A DNA stretch of 64,000 bases from Serratia sp. H1w (GTDB lineage: Bacteria > Pseudomonadota > Gammaproteobacteria > Enterobacterales > Enterobacteriaceae), in contig NZ_AYMQ01000037.1 in NCBI RefSeq assembly GCF_000633355.1, forward strand, positions 93,004 to 157,003, given 5' to 3'. The notes under the pieces were generated by a model. That model worked only from the letters and a program-made list of their open reading frames with translations. It was not told the origin of the DNA and did no database searches. The position numbers were made by a program, and so were the translations under genes. Below are positions 31,323 through 40,351 of this stretch, piece after piece; position 1 is the first letter of the stretch, and each line of letters starts with the position of its first letter.

Positions 31323-32906
31323 TCAAGGTGTCACGCTGCCCGCCGCTTTCTGGCCTTGAGTGGCCTTGGGCAATGGCGGTGCAACAGGTTTTTTGCGGTT
31401 GAGGTAACCAATATTGTTGTTACCCCACAGTGATTCATAAGGCATACCTGCCAGCATTTCGACGGTAGCTCGTGCTTCTGGCGTGATGTTCTCAGGCACG
31501 ACCCGGCCCGCCATGCGCATCTTTTCGGTTTCCTGGCGCAGTACACCGTGTGTGGTCAAGTTGAGTTTGAAGCGCAGCGAGACAGTGAAGCCAATCGCCA
31601 GGACAGCCAAGGTGCCAACGCTCAGGATCATCAGAATGGCGTGACTCACTTCGGGTAATTGATGAGTCTGGCCGGAAACAAAACCTGACAGTTGCAGAAT
31701 GACGCCCACCAGCATCACCGCGCCAGCCTGTGAGGCTTTACGGGTCAAGGTCATGATGCCGGCAAAGATGCCTTCACGGCGTTGCCCGGTGATCACTTCG
31801 TCCACATCGGCGATATAGGTGTAGATATTCCATGGCACGTAGTTGATACCACCCCGTCCCAAACCGGCGATGGCGGAAACCAGCAGCAGCAATGAGAAAA
31901 CGTCACTGAGGTTGGCGTAATACAGCACAGCATAGGAAGCCGCTCCCATACCAAACAGCACCACCACCATGCGGTACGACGGTGCTGGCCCGAAGCGGAT
32001 ACACAAAGGGATCATGGCGATCACTGCCACAAACTGCATGATGGCCATGGTGCCCATCAGGTTGGAGGCCGTAGCGGCACTCTGCATCAACACAAACACC
32101 ACGTAATAGGTGAACACCGCATTGAAAACGTCCTGGGCGATATAGCCCCCAAGGTACATCCCAAGATGCTGGCGGAAGATGCGAATGCGTAGCGTTGAGG
32201 ACAGTTCTACGTTCAGGCGTTTCAGGCTCTGGAACAGCGTGAGTTTCTGTTTTTCAGCTTCCAGCGCGGCGGCAGACTTTTGTTCCGCGGGCCGCTCCCA
32301 AGTGAAGCAATACACCAGCGTCAATACGCAGGCACAGATGATCGAGAACACCAGGCTGGAGTAGAAGAACGAAACGGCGCTGTCTTTACCCAGATAGTTG
32401 AGCAGAATGCCTGGCAGGAATGCCGCCAGAATGGCAGACAGCTGTGCTAGCCCAATGCGGGCCCCCGAGAACTTGGTTTTCTGTTTGAAATCATCCGTCA
32501 TCTCCGGCACCAGCGTTTCATACGGTACCAGGATCATGGTATAGACCACGTCAAAGAACAGATAGGTCAGCAGGTAGTACCAATAGTCCATGTGGCCAAC
32601 CCACATCAGGCTGTAGCTGAAGACCAATGGAATGCCGAGCAGAATAAAGAACTTGCGACGGCCAAAGCGTTTGCCCAACCAGGTGGAGCCAAAGTTATCG
32701 GTCAGATAGCCCATCAGCGGGCTGACCACCGCATCCAGTACCCTTGCCATCGCAAAGATAAAGGTGGCTTCGATCGGGCTGAGCCCACAGAACGTGGTGT
32801 AAAAATAGAGTAACCAGGCAGCGGTAAGTGCCGTGGTACCCGCTCCAAGAAAATCCCCGGAGCCATAAGCAAGATAGTTAAACAGACCTATTTTACGTGT
32901 TTTCAT
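31323..32906 (-). CDS. GPH-family oligosaccharide:cation symporter (RhiT/TogT type)
   Basis: The inner-membrane transporter has about twelve hydrophobic segments and the glycoside-pentoside-hexuronide motifs near the N-terminus (ARVLDAVVSPLMGYLTDNFG and GKRFGRRKFFILLGIP). A start at ATG 32906 gives 527 residues and has GGAG nine bases upstream; the frame opens seven codons earlier at a GTG. The final 60 residues are polar. With the GH105 gene it forms a likely operon for uptake and cleavage of rhamnogalacturonan oligomers, and a KdgR-like operator lies about 165 bases upstream. Confidence 0.87.
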   Translation of the reverse strand: MKTRKIGLFNYLAYGSGDFLGAGTTALTAAWLLYFYTTFCGLSPIEATFIFAMARVLDAVVSPLMGYLTDNFGSTWLGKRFGRRKFFILLGIPLVFSYSLMWVGHMDYWYYLLTYLFFDVVYTMILVPYETLVPEMTDDFKQKTKFSGARIGLAQLSAILAAFLPGILLNYLGKDSAVSFFYSSLVFSIICACVLTLVYCFTWERPAEQKSAAALEAEKQKLTLFQSLKRLNVELSSTLRIRIFRQHLGMYLGGYIAQDVFNAVFTYYVVFVLMQSAATASNLMGTMAIMQFVAVIAMIPLCIRFGPAPSYRMVVVLFGMGAASYAVLYYANLSDVFSLLLLVSAIAGLGRGGINYVPWNIYTYIADVDEVITGQRREGIFAGIMTLTRKASQAGAVMLVGVILQLSGFVSGQTHQLPEVSHAILMILSVGTLAVLAIGFTVSLRFKLNLTTHGVLRQETEKMRMAGRVVPENITPEARATVEMLAGMPYESLWGNNNIGYLNRKKPVAPPLPKATQGQKAAGSVTP

Positions 32907-33069
32907 TGTTGCCATCTCCGTAGCCACATCACGTGTTATCTTCCGGGCGATATGCCGGGAATTTTCGTAACATACGGTTATGGCAGGGGGAAAACCTTTG
33001 TGTTTTTGCCAGTTATGGCGAGTCTATGGCAATGAAAACAAGAATGGGCCGATCAACCTCTCTAATTTT

Positions 33070-33086
33070 ATAAAACACTGTTTTAT
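33070..33086. promoter_or_regulatory. KdgR-like operator
   Basis: ATAAAAC-ACT-GTTTTAT is a perfect 7+3+7 palindrome matching the core of the pectinolysis repressor box (AATRAAA...TTTYATT). It lies upstream of the transporter-hydrolase operon. Confidence 0.65.
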
Positions 33087-33123
33087 TTTTGTGGCATTAT
33101 GACGATTTTTTGTACTATAACCC

Positions 33124-34055
33124 CTAGGTCACAGAACGTGATTTATCGGTTCGCCCCATAATGCGGCAATACTGGCTGAAGAACTCTACGCAGACCTTCA
33201 GCTTGGCCGACGAGTACAGCGGCATCTGATAGACCGCCCAGATATTGGCACTTTGCGCATAGTCCGGCAAAACGCGTACCAATTCACCATCGCGCAGAAA
33301 CGGCAATACGTCCCATTCGGAACGCAACATGATCCCTTTACCATTCAGCGCCCAATGCAAGACTATCTCCCCGCTGTTGGACGAGAGATGCCCGGATATT
33401 TTTACCGACTTTTTACCTGCAGGTTTTCCAACTCCCAAACGCCGATGGTTTGATCGCGCTCCTTGGTCACCAGGCAGTCATGATGCTGTAAATCCGCCAA
33501 TGTTACGGGTGTGCCCCGCTGTGCAAGATAGGCGGGCGACGCACAAAGAATGCGCTGGTTCTTGGCAAGCAGCTTGGCGATGTAATTATCCGGGATGTCG
33601 TCGTTGATCCGGATATCCAGATCGACGTTATCCCGGTTGAGATCGATTTGCCGATCGAACAACTCAAAGTTGATTTGCAACTCCGGATAGATCTCCATGA
33701 TTTCCATGATGGCGGGCGCAATATACGCCCGGCCAAAGCCAAAACTGGAACCGATGCGGATCATGCCAACCGGCTGCTCTTTGATATGAGTCACTTCATC
33801 CATCAGGTTTTGCAGGCGATCCATAATTTCCAGTGAGTGGGCATACGCCGTTTGCCCACTTTCCGTGAGCGCCATACCACGGGAGGAGCGGTTCAGCAAT
33901 TTCACCCCCAGCAACGCCTCCATCTGTTGGATGCGTTTAGTCACAAATGCGGGTGTCTGCCCCAATATTTCGGCGGCGGCGCTGAAACTGCCGGTATTAA
34001 CGACCGCAATCAACACCTGTAAATCTTTAGGCTGAGGATAATGAATTAACGACAT
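33124..34055 (-). pseudogene. ttdR: TtdR, LysR activator of tartrate genes, frameshifted
   Basis: Two overlapping frames together give a LysR protein very like E. coli TtdR. The first (from 34055) reads [20 protein letters not shown] with an intact helix-turn-helix and goes as far as GVWELENLQ; the second continues [20 protein letters not shown] to 33124. They meet at a run of five T (33410-33414; A on the coding strand); six would restore 310 residues, the E. coli length. The gene is divergent from ttdA, its expected target. It may be truly broken, leaving ttd genes uninduced, or a sequencing error. Confidence 0.85.
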
Positions 34056-34354
34056 AAGTTTTTGGCCTCACAGTATTACTTGGCAAATAGTTACCAATGA
34101 ATTACGCGCTGGTGTTTTAACTGTTTTATTTTGCTGCGCGGGTGTTAAATTAATTTCGCAGTGCATTCTTGCTTTAATTTTATCTTGTTGAATTTAAAAA
34201 CATAACCATGATTAACGTTTTGTGAATCAACGCTTCACGAAGCCGTTGCAGATCGCGTTCCATCGCTATGGTAGCGTTTATTCAGGCCAAGAAAACTTAT
34301 TTTATAACAATTAACAGTGAGCATGTTCATTTCAGCCTGACGGGAGTCACACTT
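34056..34354. promoter_or_regulatory. ttdR/ttdA divergent control region
   Basis: About 300 AT-rich bases between the divergent ttdR and ttdA genes. The promoters and TtdR sites for tartrate induction should lie here, but I cannot place them with confidence. An in-frame upstream ATG at 34268 is not used, because similarity to TtdA begins after 34355. Confidence 0.45.
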
Positions 34355-35263
34355 ATGAACGTAATTGAAAAAAACGCTAAGGTTGAGCAACTCACCCGCA
34401 TTGTCGCGAATTTCACAGCCATGATTTCAACGCGCATGCCGGATGATGTCGTCGATAAATTAAAACAGCTTCGGGATTTGGAAACCGAAGGGATGGGCAA
34501 GATTATCTACCATACGATGTTTGACAACATGGAGAAGGCCATCGCCTTGAACCGCCCCGCCTGTCAGGACACTGGCGAAATCATGTTTTTTGTCAAAGTA
34601 GGCACCTGTTTTCCCTTGCTGGCCGAGCTTCAGGCCGCATTGAAACAGGCGGTGGAGGATGCCACGGTGGCGGCACCGCTGCGTCATAACGCGGTGGAGA
34701 TCTTTGATGAGGTCAACACCGGCAAAAATACCGGCTCTGGCGTGCCATGGGTCACCTGGGATTTGGTGCCCGACGGGACCGACGCGGAAATTGAAGTGTA
34801 TATGGCCGGCGGTGGCTGTACTCTGCCCGGCCGCGCCAAAGTGCTGATGCCTTCTGAAGGTTATGAAGGCGTAGTGAAATTTGTGTTTGAAAACATCTCT
34901 ACGCTGGCGGTCAACGCCTGCCCACCGGTGCTGGTCGGCGTCGGTATTGCGACCTCGGTAGAAACGGCTGCCGTGCTTTCTCGCCGAGCCATCTTACGCC
35001 CGATCGGCACCCGTCATCCCAACCCTATCGCCGCCGATCTCGAGTTGCGCCTGGAGGCCGGCCTCAACCAACTGGGCATTGGTCCACAAGGATTAATGGG
35101 CAACAGCTCCGTGATGGGGGTGCATATCGAATCGGCGGCTCGTCACCCTTCCACCATCGGCGTCGCGGTCTCGACCGGCTGCTGGGCCCACCGCCGTGGC
35201 ACGTTGCTGGTACACCAAGATCTGTCGTTTGAAAGTATTTCCCACACCCGGGAGGCATTATGA
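34355..35263 (+). CDS. ttdA: L(+)-tartrate dehydratase alpha subunit
   Basis: TtdA is the catalytic iron-sulfur subunit of L-tartrate dehydratase, which converts L-tartrate to oxaloacetate anaerobically. The 302-residue product (303 in E. coli) carries the 4Fe-4S cysteines in [26 protein letters not shown] and [16 protein letters not shown] lies about nine bases before the ATG at 34355. It overlaps ttdB by four bases (ATGA). Fumarase class I is the nearest relative, but the neighbouring ttdB and ttdT make tartrate the likely substrate. Confidence 0.95.
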   Translation: MNVIEKNAKVEQLTRIVANFTAMISTRMPDDVVDKLKQLRDLETEGMGKIIYHTMFDNMEKAIALNRPACQDTGEIMFFVKVGTCFPLLAELQAALKQAVEDATVAAPLRHNAVEIFDEVNTGKNTGSGVPWVTWDLVPDGTDAEIEVYMAGGGCTLPGRAKVLMPSEGYEGVVKFVFENISTLAVNACPPVLVGVGIATSVETAAVLSRRAILRPIGTRHPNPIAADLELRLEAGLNQLGIGPQGLMGNSSVMGVHIESAARHPSTIGVAVSTGCWAHRRGTLLVHQDLSFESISHTREAL

Positions 35264-35865
35264 AAAAGATCCTTACCACCCCAATTAAAGCGGAAGATCT
35301 GGCGGATATCCGCGTAGGTGACGTTATCTATCTCAACGGCACCCTGGTCACCTGCCGCGACGTTTGTCACCGGCGGCTGATCGAGCTCAAGCGAGAGATC
35401 CCTTACGACCTGCGCGGCAAAGCAATTTTCCATGCAGGACCCATTGTGCGCAAGAACGGCGAGAAATGGGAGATGGTATCGATCGGCCCCACTACCAGCA
35501 TGCGGATGGAAAGCTTCGAGAAAGAGTTTATCGAACAGACCGGCGTACGGCTGATCGTCGGCAAAGGCGGTATGGGGCCAAATACCGAGGCTGGCTGTAA
35601 GCAATTCAAGGCGCTGCACGTGATTTTCCCCGCAGGCTGTGCGGTAGTGGCGGCCACGCAGGTCGAAGAAATTGAAGAGGTGCACTGGACCGAATTGGGC
35701 ATGCCGGAGTCGCTATGGGTGTGCCGGGTGAAAGAGTTCGGCCCGTTGATTGTTTCTATCGACACCCATGGCAATAACCTGATTGATGAAAACAAAAAGG
35801 TGTTTGCCCAGCGCTGCGAACCGATCGTCGAAGAGATCTGCCAGCACGTCCATTACATCAAGTGA
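35260..35865 (+). CDS. ttdB: L(+)-tartrate dehydratase beta subunit
   Basis: TtdB is the second subunit of L-tartrate dehydratase, homologous to the C-terminal swivel domain of class I fumarase. The 201-residue length equals the E. coli protein and the text follows it closely ([47 protein letters not shown]). Its ATG overlaps the ttdA stop. ttdT follows after 55 bases that contain a small hairpin. Confidence 0.96.
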   Translation: MKKILTTPIKAEDLADIRVGDVIYLNGTLVTCRDVCHRRLIELKREIPYDLRGKAIFHAGPIVRKNGEKWEMVSIGPTTSMRMESFEKEFIEQTGVRLIVGKGGMGPNTEAGCKQFKALHVIFPAGCAVVAATQVEEIEEVHWTELGMPESLWVCRVKEFGPLIVSIDTHGNNLIDENKKVFAQRCEPIVEEICQHVHYIK

Positions 35866-35871
35866 GCCACC

Positions 35872-35893
35872 AGGAGAGGCGCAAGCCTCTCTT
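35872..35893 (+). promoter_or_regulatory. Hairpin between ttdB and ttdT
   Basis: GAGAGGC/GCCTCTC pairs around GCAA. With no T run it is more likely an mRNA-stability or processing hairpin than a terminator. Confidence 0.45.
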
Positions 35894-35920
35894 ACCTATA
35901 ATTAAAAAGAGGTTCCCGCT

Positions 35921-37384
35921 ATGGCAAAGTTCAATTTGTCATGGCGATGGTTTGCCCCGATTATTGTGGCGCTAGCCCTCGCCTTATGTCCAACACCCGC
36001 GGGGTTACAACCCCACGCCTGGCTCTATTTCTCTGTGTTTCTTGGCGTTATCGTCGGTTTGATCCTGGAACCGGCTCCCGGTGCGGTCGTTGCCATGACC
36101 GGTCTGGCCATTATTGCCATTTTCTCACCCTGGTTGCTTTATAGCCCGGAACAGCTTGCCGCTCCCGGTTTTAAATACACTTCCAGCTCATTGACGTGGA
36201 TGGTCTCCGGCTTTTCCAACTCGGTGATCTGGCTGATATTTGCCGCCTTCATGTTTGGCACCGGCTACGAAAAAACCGGCCTGGGTAGACGTATTGCGCT
36301 GATCCTGGTGAAAAAGATGGGGCATAAAACCCTGTTGCTCGGTTACGCGATTATGTTTTCCGAACTGCTATTGGCCCCTGTCACTCCCTCCAACTCGGCG
36401 CGTGGTGCGGGGATTATCTATCCGATCGTACGTAACCTGCCACCGTTGTATGACTCCCAGCCGAATACGCCAAGCGCCCGCAGCATTGGCTCTTATATTA
36501 TGTGGATGGGTATTTGCGCCAACTGCGTAACCAGCGCGATTTTCCTCACCGCCATGGCCCCCAACCTGCTGTTGGTCGGGCTACTTAAAACGTCGTCCCA
36601 TGTGACGTTGTCCTGGGGGGACTGGTTTGTTGGCATGCTGCCCCTCAGCCTGCTGTTGATCGCTCTGGTGCCCTGGTTGAGCTATCTCCTGTATCCACCA
36701 ACCATCAAGGCTGGTGAGCAGGTGCCAAAATGGGCTTCTGCCGAACTGGCCGCAATGGGGCCACTCAGCCTGCGTGAGAAGAAAATGCTGGGGCTGATGG
36801 TCATCGCCCTGCTGCTGTGGATCTTTGCTGCGCAGTATATTGATGCGGCGCTGGTCGGCTACTCGGTAGTCGCGTTGATGTTGCTAGGTAAGATTATTAC
36901 CTGGGATGACATCATCAGTAATAAAGCAGCCTGGAGCGTATTTTTCTGGCTGGCGTCGCTGATTGCACTGGCGACCGGGCTGAACAACGTCGGTTTTATT
37001 ACCTGGTTCGGCAAGCTGATTGCCCACGGCTTGCAGGGATACTCGACGACGGTCGTGATGGTGCTGTTGGTCGTCGTGTTCTATCTACTGCGCTACTTTT
37101 TTGCCAGCGCGACGGCTTACACCTCGGCGCTAGCGCCAATGATGATTGCAGCCGCGCTGATGCTGCCCGCCATCCCATTGCCGACCTTCAGTCTGATGAT
37201 CGGTGCCGCCATTGGCCTGGGGAGCATCGTCACCCCGTATGCGACTGGCCCCAGCCCGATTTATTATGGTAGTGGCTATCTGCCTACCAATGATTATTGG
37301 CGGCTTGGTGCCCTCTTTGGCCTAATCTTCCTGGGGCTGTTAATCGTCACCGGATTGGTGTGGATGCCGCTGGTGATGGGGTAG
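35921..37384 (+). CDS. ttdT: L-tartrate/succinate antiporter TtdT
   Basis: TtdT exchanges external tartrate for internal succinate across the inner membrane during anaerobic growth. The 487-residue product equals the E. coli length and belongs to the DASS (CitT) family, with motifs APVTPSNSARGAGIIYPI near residue 152 and the C-terminal GLGSIVTPYATGPSPIYYGS. About twelve hydrophobic segments are visible. AGAGG precedes the ATG. It is the last gene of the ttdA-ttdB-ttdT set. Confidence 0.95.
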   Translation: MAKFNLSWRWFAPIIVALALALCPTPAGLQPHAWLYFSVFLGVIVGLILEPAPGAVVAMTGLAIIAIFSPWLLYSPEQLAAPGFKYTSSSLTWMVSGFSNSVIWLIFAAFMFGTGYEKTGLGRRIALILVKKMGHKTLLLGYAIMFSELLLAPVTPSNSARGAGIIYPIVRNLPPLYDSQPNTPSARSIGSYIMWMGICANCVTSAIFLTAMAPNLLLVGLLKTSSHVTLSWGDWFVGMLPLSLLLIALVPWLSYLLYPPTIKAGEQVPKWASAELAAMGPLSLREKKMLGLMVIALLLWIFAAQYIDAALVGYSVVALMLLGKIITWDDIISNKAAWSVFFWLASLIALATGLNNVGFITWFGKLIAHGLQGYSTTVVMVLLVVVFYLLRYFFASATAYTSALAPMMIAAALMLPAIPLPTFSLMIGAAIGLGSIVTPYATGPSPIYYGSGYLPTNDYWRLGALFGLIFLGLLIVTGLVWMPLVMG

Positions 37385-37462
37385 TAAAACCGGTTTACCG
37401 GTCTTGAATTACGGCAAAGCGACCACGGCTTAACCACCTGAGCTAAAACCGTAAAAATATTC

Positions 37463-37491
37463 TTGACCGGTTAGCCGACTCTCCCTATAGT
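37463..37491 (+). promoter_or_regulatory. Promoter of the second tRNA-Ser
   Basis: TTGACC (37463-37468) and TATAGT (37486-37491) are 17 bases apart and are followed by AGCGCCCC, the same GC-rich start region as at the first tRNA-Ser gene. Confidence 0.85.
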
Positions 37492-37526
37492 AGCGCCCCG
37501 TTGCACTGAGTAACGCGCAACGAAAC

Positions 37527-37616
37527 GGTGAGGTGTCTGAGTGGCTGAAGGAGCACGCCTGGAAAGTGTGTATACGCGTAAGTGTATCGAGGGTTCGAAC
37601 CCCTCTCTCACCGCCA
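37527..37616 (+). tRNA. tRNA-Ser (anticodon GGA), second copy
   Basis: A 90-base tRNA-Ser with the same anticodon GGA as the copy at 14534. The visible difference is CTCTCACC instead of CCCTCACC near the 3' end, which puts a G-U pair at the inner end of the acceptor stem. It has its own strong promoter and terminator and three tail repeats downstream. Confidence 0.97.
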
Positions 37617-37793
37617 TATTTTAGGAGAAAGCCTGAATTCACGTTCAGGCTTTTTTATTGCATGTTCCCCAAGAGAGAGGGGTGAGAAGCCTCGACAGGG
37701 TTCGACAAAATGGCTCGCAGCGCAGAGACATTTTGCACGGCCGACCGGCCGCCCGTAGGGTGAGCTTGCGAATCAAGCCCTCTCTCACCGCCA
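37617..37793 (+). repeat. tRNA-tail tandem repeat, array B unit 1 (rtT-like)
   Basis: A 177-base unit ending in CCCTCTCTCACCGCCA, a copy of the 3' end of its own tRNA. It holds a terminator, the core GTGAGAAGCCTCGACAGG, GGCTCGCAGCGCAGAGAC and the CGGCCGACCGGCCG palindrome. Confidence 0.88.
37628..37656 (+). terminator. Terminator after the second tRNA-Ser (array B unit 1)
   Basis: AAAGCCTGAA pairs with TTCAGGCTTT around a six-base loop, followed by a T run. Confidence 0.9.
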
Positions 37794-37970
37794 TATTCCA
37801 AGAGAAAGTCTGAGCTTACGTTCAGACTTTTTTTTGCATCTTCCTCAGGAGAGAGGGGTGAGAAGCCTCGACAGGGTTCGACAAAATGGCTCGCAGCGCA
37901 GAGACATTTTGCACGGCCGACCGGCCGTCCCGTAGGGTGAGCTTGCGAATCAAGCCCTCTCTCACCGCCA
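37794..37970 (+). repeat. tRNA-tail tandem repeat, array B unit 2
   Basis: A second 177-base unit, almost the same as unit 1, with its own hairpin (37805-37835) and the same tail copy ending at 37970. One extra C follows the palindrome (GTCCCGTAGGG). Confidence 0.88.
37805..37835 (+). terminator. Terminator in array B unit 2
   Basis: AAAGTCTGAGC pairs with GTTCAGACTTT around TTAC, with T to 37835. GTC/GAC replaces the GCC/GGC of unit 1. Confidence 0.85.
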
Positions 37971-38146
37971 TATTCCAAGAAAGAGTCTGAACTTACGTTC
38001 AGACTCTTTTTTGCATGTTCCCCAGGAGAGAGGGGTGAGAAGCCTCGACAGGGTTCGACAAAATGGCTCGCAGCGCAGAGACATTTTGGACGGCCGACCG
38101 GCCGCCCGTAGGGTGAGCTTGCGAATCAAGCCCTCTCTCACCACCA
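37971..38146 (+). repeat. tRNA-tail tandem repeat, array B unit 3
   Basis: The third unit, 176 bases, ends with a slightly changed tail (CTCACCACCA at 38137-38146). No further terminator follows; the next sequence is a different dispersed repeat. Confidence 0.85.
37981..38012 (+). terminator. Terminator in array B unit 3
   Basis: AAGAGTCTGAAC pairs with GTTCAGACTCTT around TTAC, followed by T residues. Confidence 0.88.
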
Positions 38147-38165
38147 TATTAAAATGTTGGCTAGT

Positions 38166-38272
38166 TAAGGCTAGCGGTTTCCCCCTCACCCTAGCCCTCT
38201 CCCGATACAAAATCTGGGGATTTCATCAACACGGATCCAGGGAGAGGGAGCTAGTCCTGAGTCGGATTCAGG
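38166..38272. repeat. Dispersed ~105-bp repeat, copy 1
   Basis: Starts TAAGGCTAGC and ends GGATTCAGG, with inverted CCCTCTCCC and GGGAGAGGG inside. A clearly related copy lies at 63849-63952, and its inner part resembles the REP-like pair after lsrG. No ORF is credible here. Confidence 0.75.
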
Positions 38273-38286
38273 TTTGGGCTAGACGA

Positions 38287-39096
38287 TTACGGTCGCTCAC
38301 CTTTTGCCATTCTGGCATTGATATCGGCAATCACACCCGGCAAGTCTACCAGCGTATCAATAACATAATGGGCACCCGCGGCGTAAAGTTTGGCAGCAGC
38401 ATGCTCGCGGCGAGTTGCAATATCTTCCGCGCTCATGGCCTGATATTCCGCCCAGGTTGCGCCAAATTCATTACCGGAAACCGCCAGTCCCACGCTCCAC
38501 ATCCCGGCATTCAATCCTTCCTCTAACCCCGGCACGGCATCATCCACTTTCACGCAATGAGCTGTAGCATCGATGCCCAAGGCGATGACGTTCTGCAATG
38601 CCATCCACGGGCCCGGGCGGCCACCGGCTGCGAGATCGTCCGTTGCCACCCAGCAATCAGGGGCATAACCGTAGTCCGCTGCCGCAGGCACCAGTTTTTC
38701 CATTACTGCGCGAGGATAGCCAGAACAGGAACCGATTTTCAGACCGTCGGCACGCAGGTTGGCGATGGTTTCAGTGACGCCTGCAATCGGTTCGGCAAAG
38801 TCCACAACCTTCGCAATTTGCAACGGCATGAAGGTAGCGTAAATGCTGTCGATATCTGCGCTATTCATCGGCCGGCCAACCTTGGCCTGCCAGCGAGCGT
38901 CCACCGAAGGCAGTTTGCCCAGTGCTTCAATATGCTGCCATTTGCCCAGCCCCATCGGCACGCGAGCTTCTGCCAGCGTAATTTCAATATCAAAGGCCCG
39001 ACGGAAAGCTTCGACAAATATCTGGGTTGGTGCGAAGGAGCCAAAGTCGACGGTAGTGCCTGCCCAGTCGAGGATCACTGCGTTAATACGTTTCAT
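38287..39096 (-). CDS. phnX: Phosphonoacetaldehyde hydrolase
   Basis: PhnX (phosphonatase) is a HAD-superfamily enzyme that splits phosphonoacetaldehyde into acetaldehyde and phosphate. The protein follows Salmonella PhnX closely: nucleophile [10 protein letters not shown] near residue 10, the Schiff-base lysine region [12 protein letters not shown] near 50, and [10 protein letters not shown] with acid residues near 185. A start at 39096 (269 residues) matches the family; an ATG two codons earlier is possible. It begins ten bases after the phnW stop, so the two are one operon. Confidence 0.95.
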   Translation of the reverse strand: MKRINAVILDWAGTTVDFGSFAPTQIFVEAFRRAFDIEITLAEARVPMGLGKWQHIEALGKLPSVDARWQAKVGRPMNSADIDSIYATFMPLQIAKVVDFAEPIAGVTETIANLRADGLKIGSCSGYPRAVMEKLVPAAADYGYAPDCWVATDDLAAGGRPGPWMALQNVIALGIDATAHCVKVDDAVPGLEEGLNAGMWSVGLAVSGNEFGATWAEYQAMSAEDIATRREHAAAKLYAAGAHYVIDTLVDLPGVIADINARMAKGERP

Positions 39097-39105
39097 GGTC
39101 ATTTC

Positions 39106-40209
39106 TCAGTTTTTCCAGTACATGGCGGAACCGATGGCGCCCAGCAGCGCTGCGATATCTTGGGCATACACTTCACCAATATTACCGATGCGGAAGCAAT
39201 CGCTTTGCGACACTTTGCCCGGATAAATCACAAAGCCCTGATCTTTCAGGCGCTGATAAAAGGCTTTAAAGCGATACTGTTCCGCCGTCGGCGAGTAGAA
39301 CGCGGTGATGATCGGCGAATGCAGGTCATCGCTCAGCAACGGCGTAAAGCCGAGTGCTCGCATTCCCTCAACCAGTTGACGCTGGTTGGTGAGATAGCGC
39401 TGATGGCGCGCACTGACGCCGCCCTCTTCCGCCAGCTCTTTAAGAGCCTGCGCGAAAGCCAGTACCGTGTGAGTCGGAGAGGTGAAGCGCCATTTCCCGC
39501 AGTGGTCTTCCATGCAACGCCACTGAGCGTAAAGATCCAGCGACAGCGAGCGAGAGCGCCCCTCGCAGGCTTCAAGAGCTGCACGACGGGCAACGACAAA
39601 AGCGAATCCCGGTACTCCCTGAATGCACTTATTGGCGGAGCTGATCAGGAAATCAATCTTGAGCGCGCCAACGTCCAGAGGAATGCCGCCAAAACTGCTC
39701 ATTGCATCGACGATGTACTGCTTCTGGTAGCGCTGAGCCAGTTCTGCCACCTCGGCAACCAGGTTGAGCATACCGGTAGTGGTTTCGCAATGGACCATCG
39801 CGATGTGGCTGATATCGTCCTCTTTTTGCAGGATCTCCTCAATCGCCTGCAAACTGGGCCGTGCAACCTCGCCGCAGTCCAGGGCGTGATAGGCGATCCC
39901 CATCATCTCCGCCATCTCTATCATACGAGCACCATACGCACCGTTGCTGACAATCAGCACTTTGCCCTGTGAACCGATAGCGGAACCGAGTACCGCTTCA
40001 ACGGCATAGCTACCGCTGCCCTGCAATAGAACAGAGGTGTAGCCCACTTCGCGGGTAGCCAGTTGCACCAACTGCTGGCGAATGGTCTGTACCACACCGA
40101 GGTTGTAATCATCGTCCCAGGTGCAACTGTCAAACAGCATCGCTTCTTTCACCGTGCGAGAGGTGGTCAGCGGGCCTGGCGTCAAAAGCAAGTAGTCACG
40201 AGAAGTCAT
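39106..40209 (-). CDS. phnW: 2-aminoethylphosphonate:pyruvate aminotransferase
   Basis: PhnW is a PLP enzyme that transfers the amino group of 2-aminoethylphosphonate to pyruvate, giving phosphonoacetaldehyde for PhnX. From the ATG at 40209 it is 367 residues, as in Salmonella, starting [20 protein letters not shown], with [11 protein letters not shown] and the PLP-lysine motif [24 protein letters not shown] lies about seven bases upstream; the frame extends three codons further without family match. A GTnTAnAC operator sits just before it. Confidence 0.96.
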   Translation of the reverse strand: MTSRDYLLLTPGPLTTSRTVKEAMLFDSCTWDDDYNLGVVQTIRQQLVQLATREVGYTSVLLQGSGSYAVEAVLGSAIGSQGKVLIVSNGAYGARMIEMAEMMGIAYHALDCGEVARPSLQAIEEILQKEDDISHIAMVHCETTTGMLNLVAEVAELAQRYQKQYIVDAMSSFGGIPLDVGALKIDFLISSANKCIQGVPGFAFVVARRAALEACEGRSRSLSLDLYAQWRCMEDHCGKWRFTSPTHTVLAFAQALKELAEEGGVSARHQRYLTNQRQLVEGMRALGFTPLLSDDLHSPIITAFYSPTAEQYRFKAFYQRLKDQGFVIYPGKVSQSDCFRIGNIGEVYAQDIAALLGAIGSAMYWKN

Positions 40210-40221
40210 CAAAATCACCTT

Positions 40222-40237
40222 TTGGTCTATACCAGAT
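40222..40237. promoter_or_regulatory. phnR: Candidate PhnR operator before phnW
   Basis: TGGTCTATACCAGA contains GTCTATAC, an exact GTnTAnAC half-palindrome typical of the HutC branch of GntR regulators. A matching site lies before phnS at 41171. Confidence 0.65.
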
Positions 40238-40351
40238 TTGTCGTTATGATGATGACAAGCGCTGCGTCAGGTCAAAGGAAATCTGTTGCTGCAACAAAAA
40301 ATTCATATGTCCGTGTATAATAAGCGGCATCACCAGCCACAGCGAAACAGC

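Noticed and set aside
37409..37452. tRNA-like D-arm text (AGCTCAGGTGGTTAAG) on the minus strand before the second tRNA-Ser
   Set aside because: No matching D stem, anticodon arm or T arm can be formed; at most a decayed fragment.
37655..37978. 107-residue minus-strand ORF across array B
   Set aside because: It only repeats the same peptide because the 177-base unit is a multiple of three; it runs antisense through terminators and tRNA tails.
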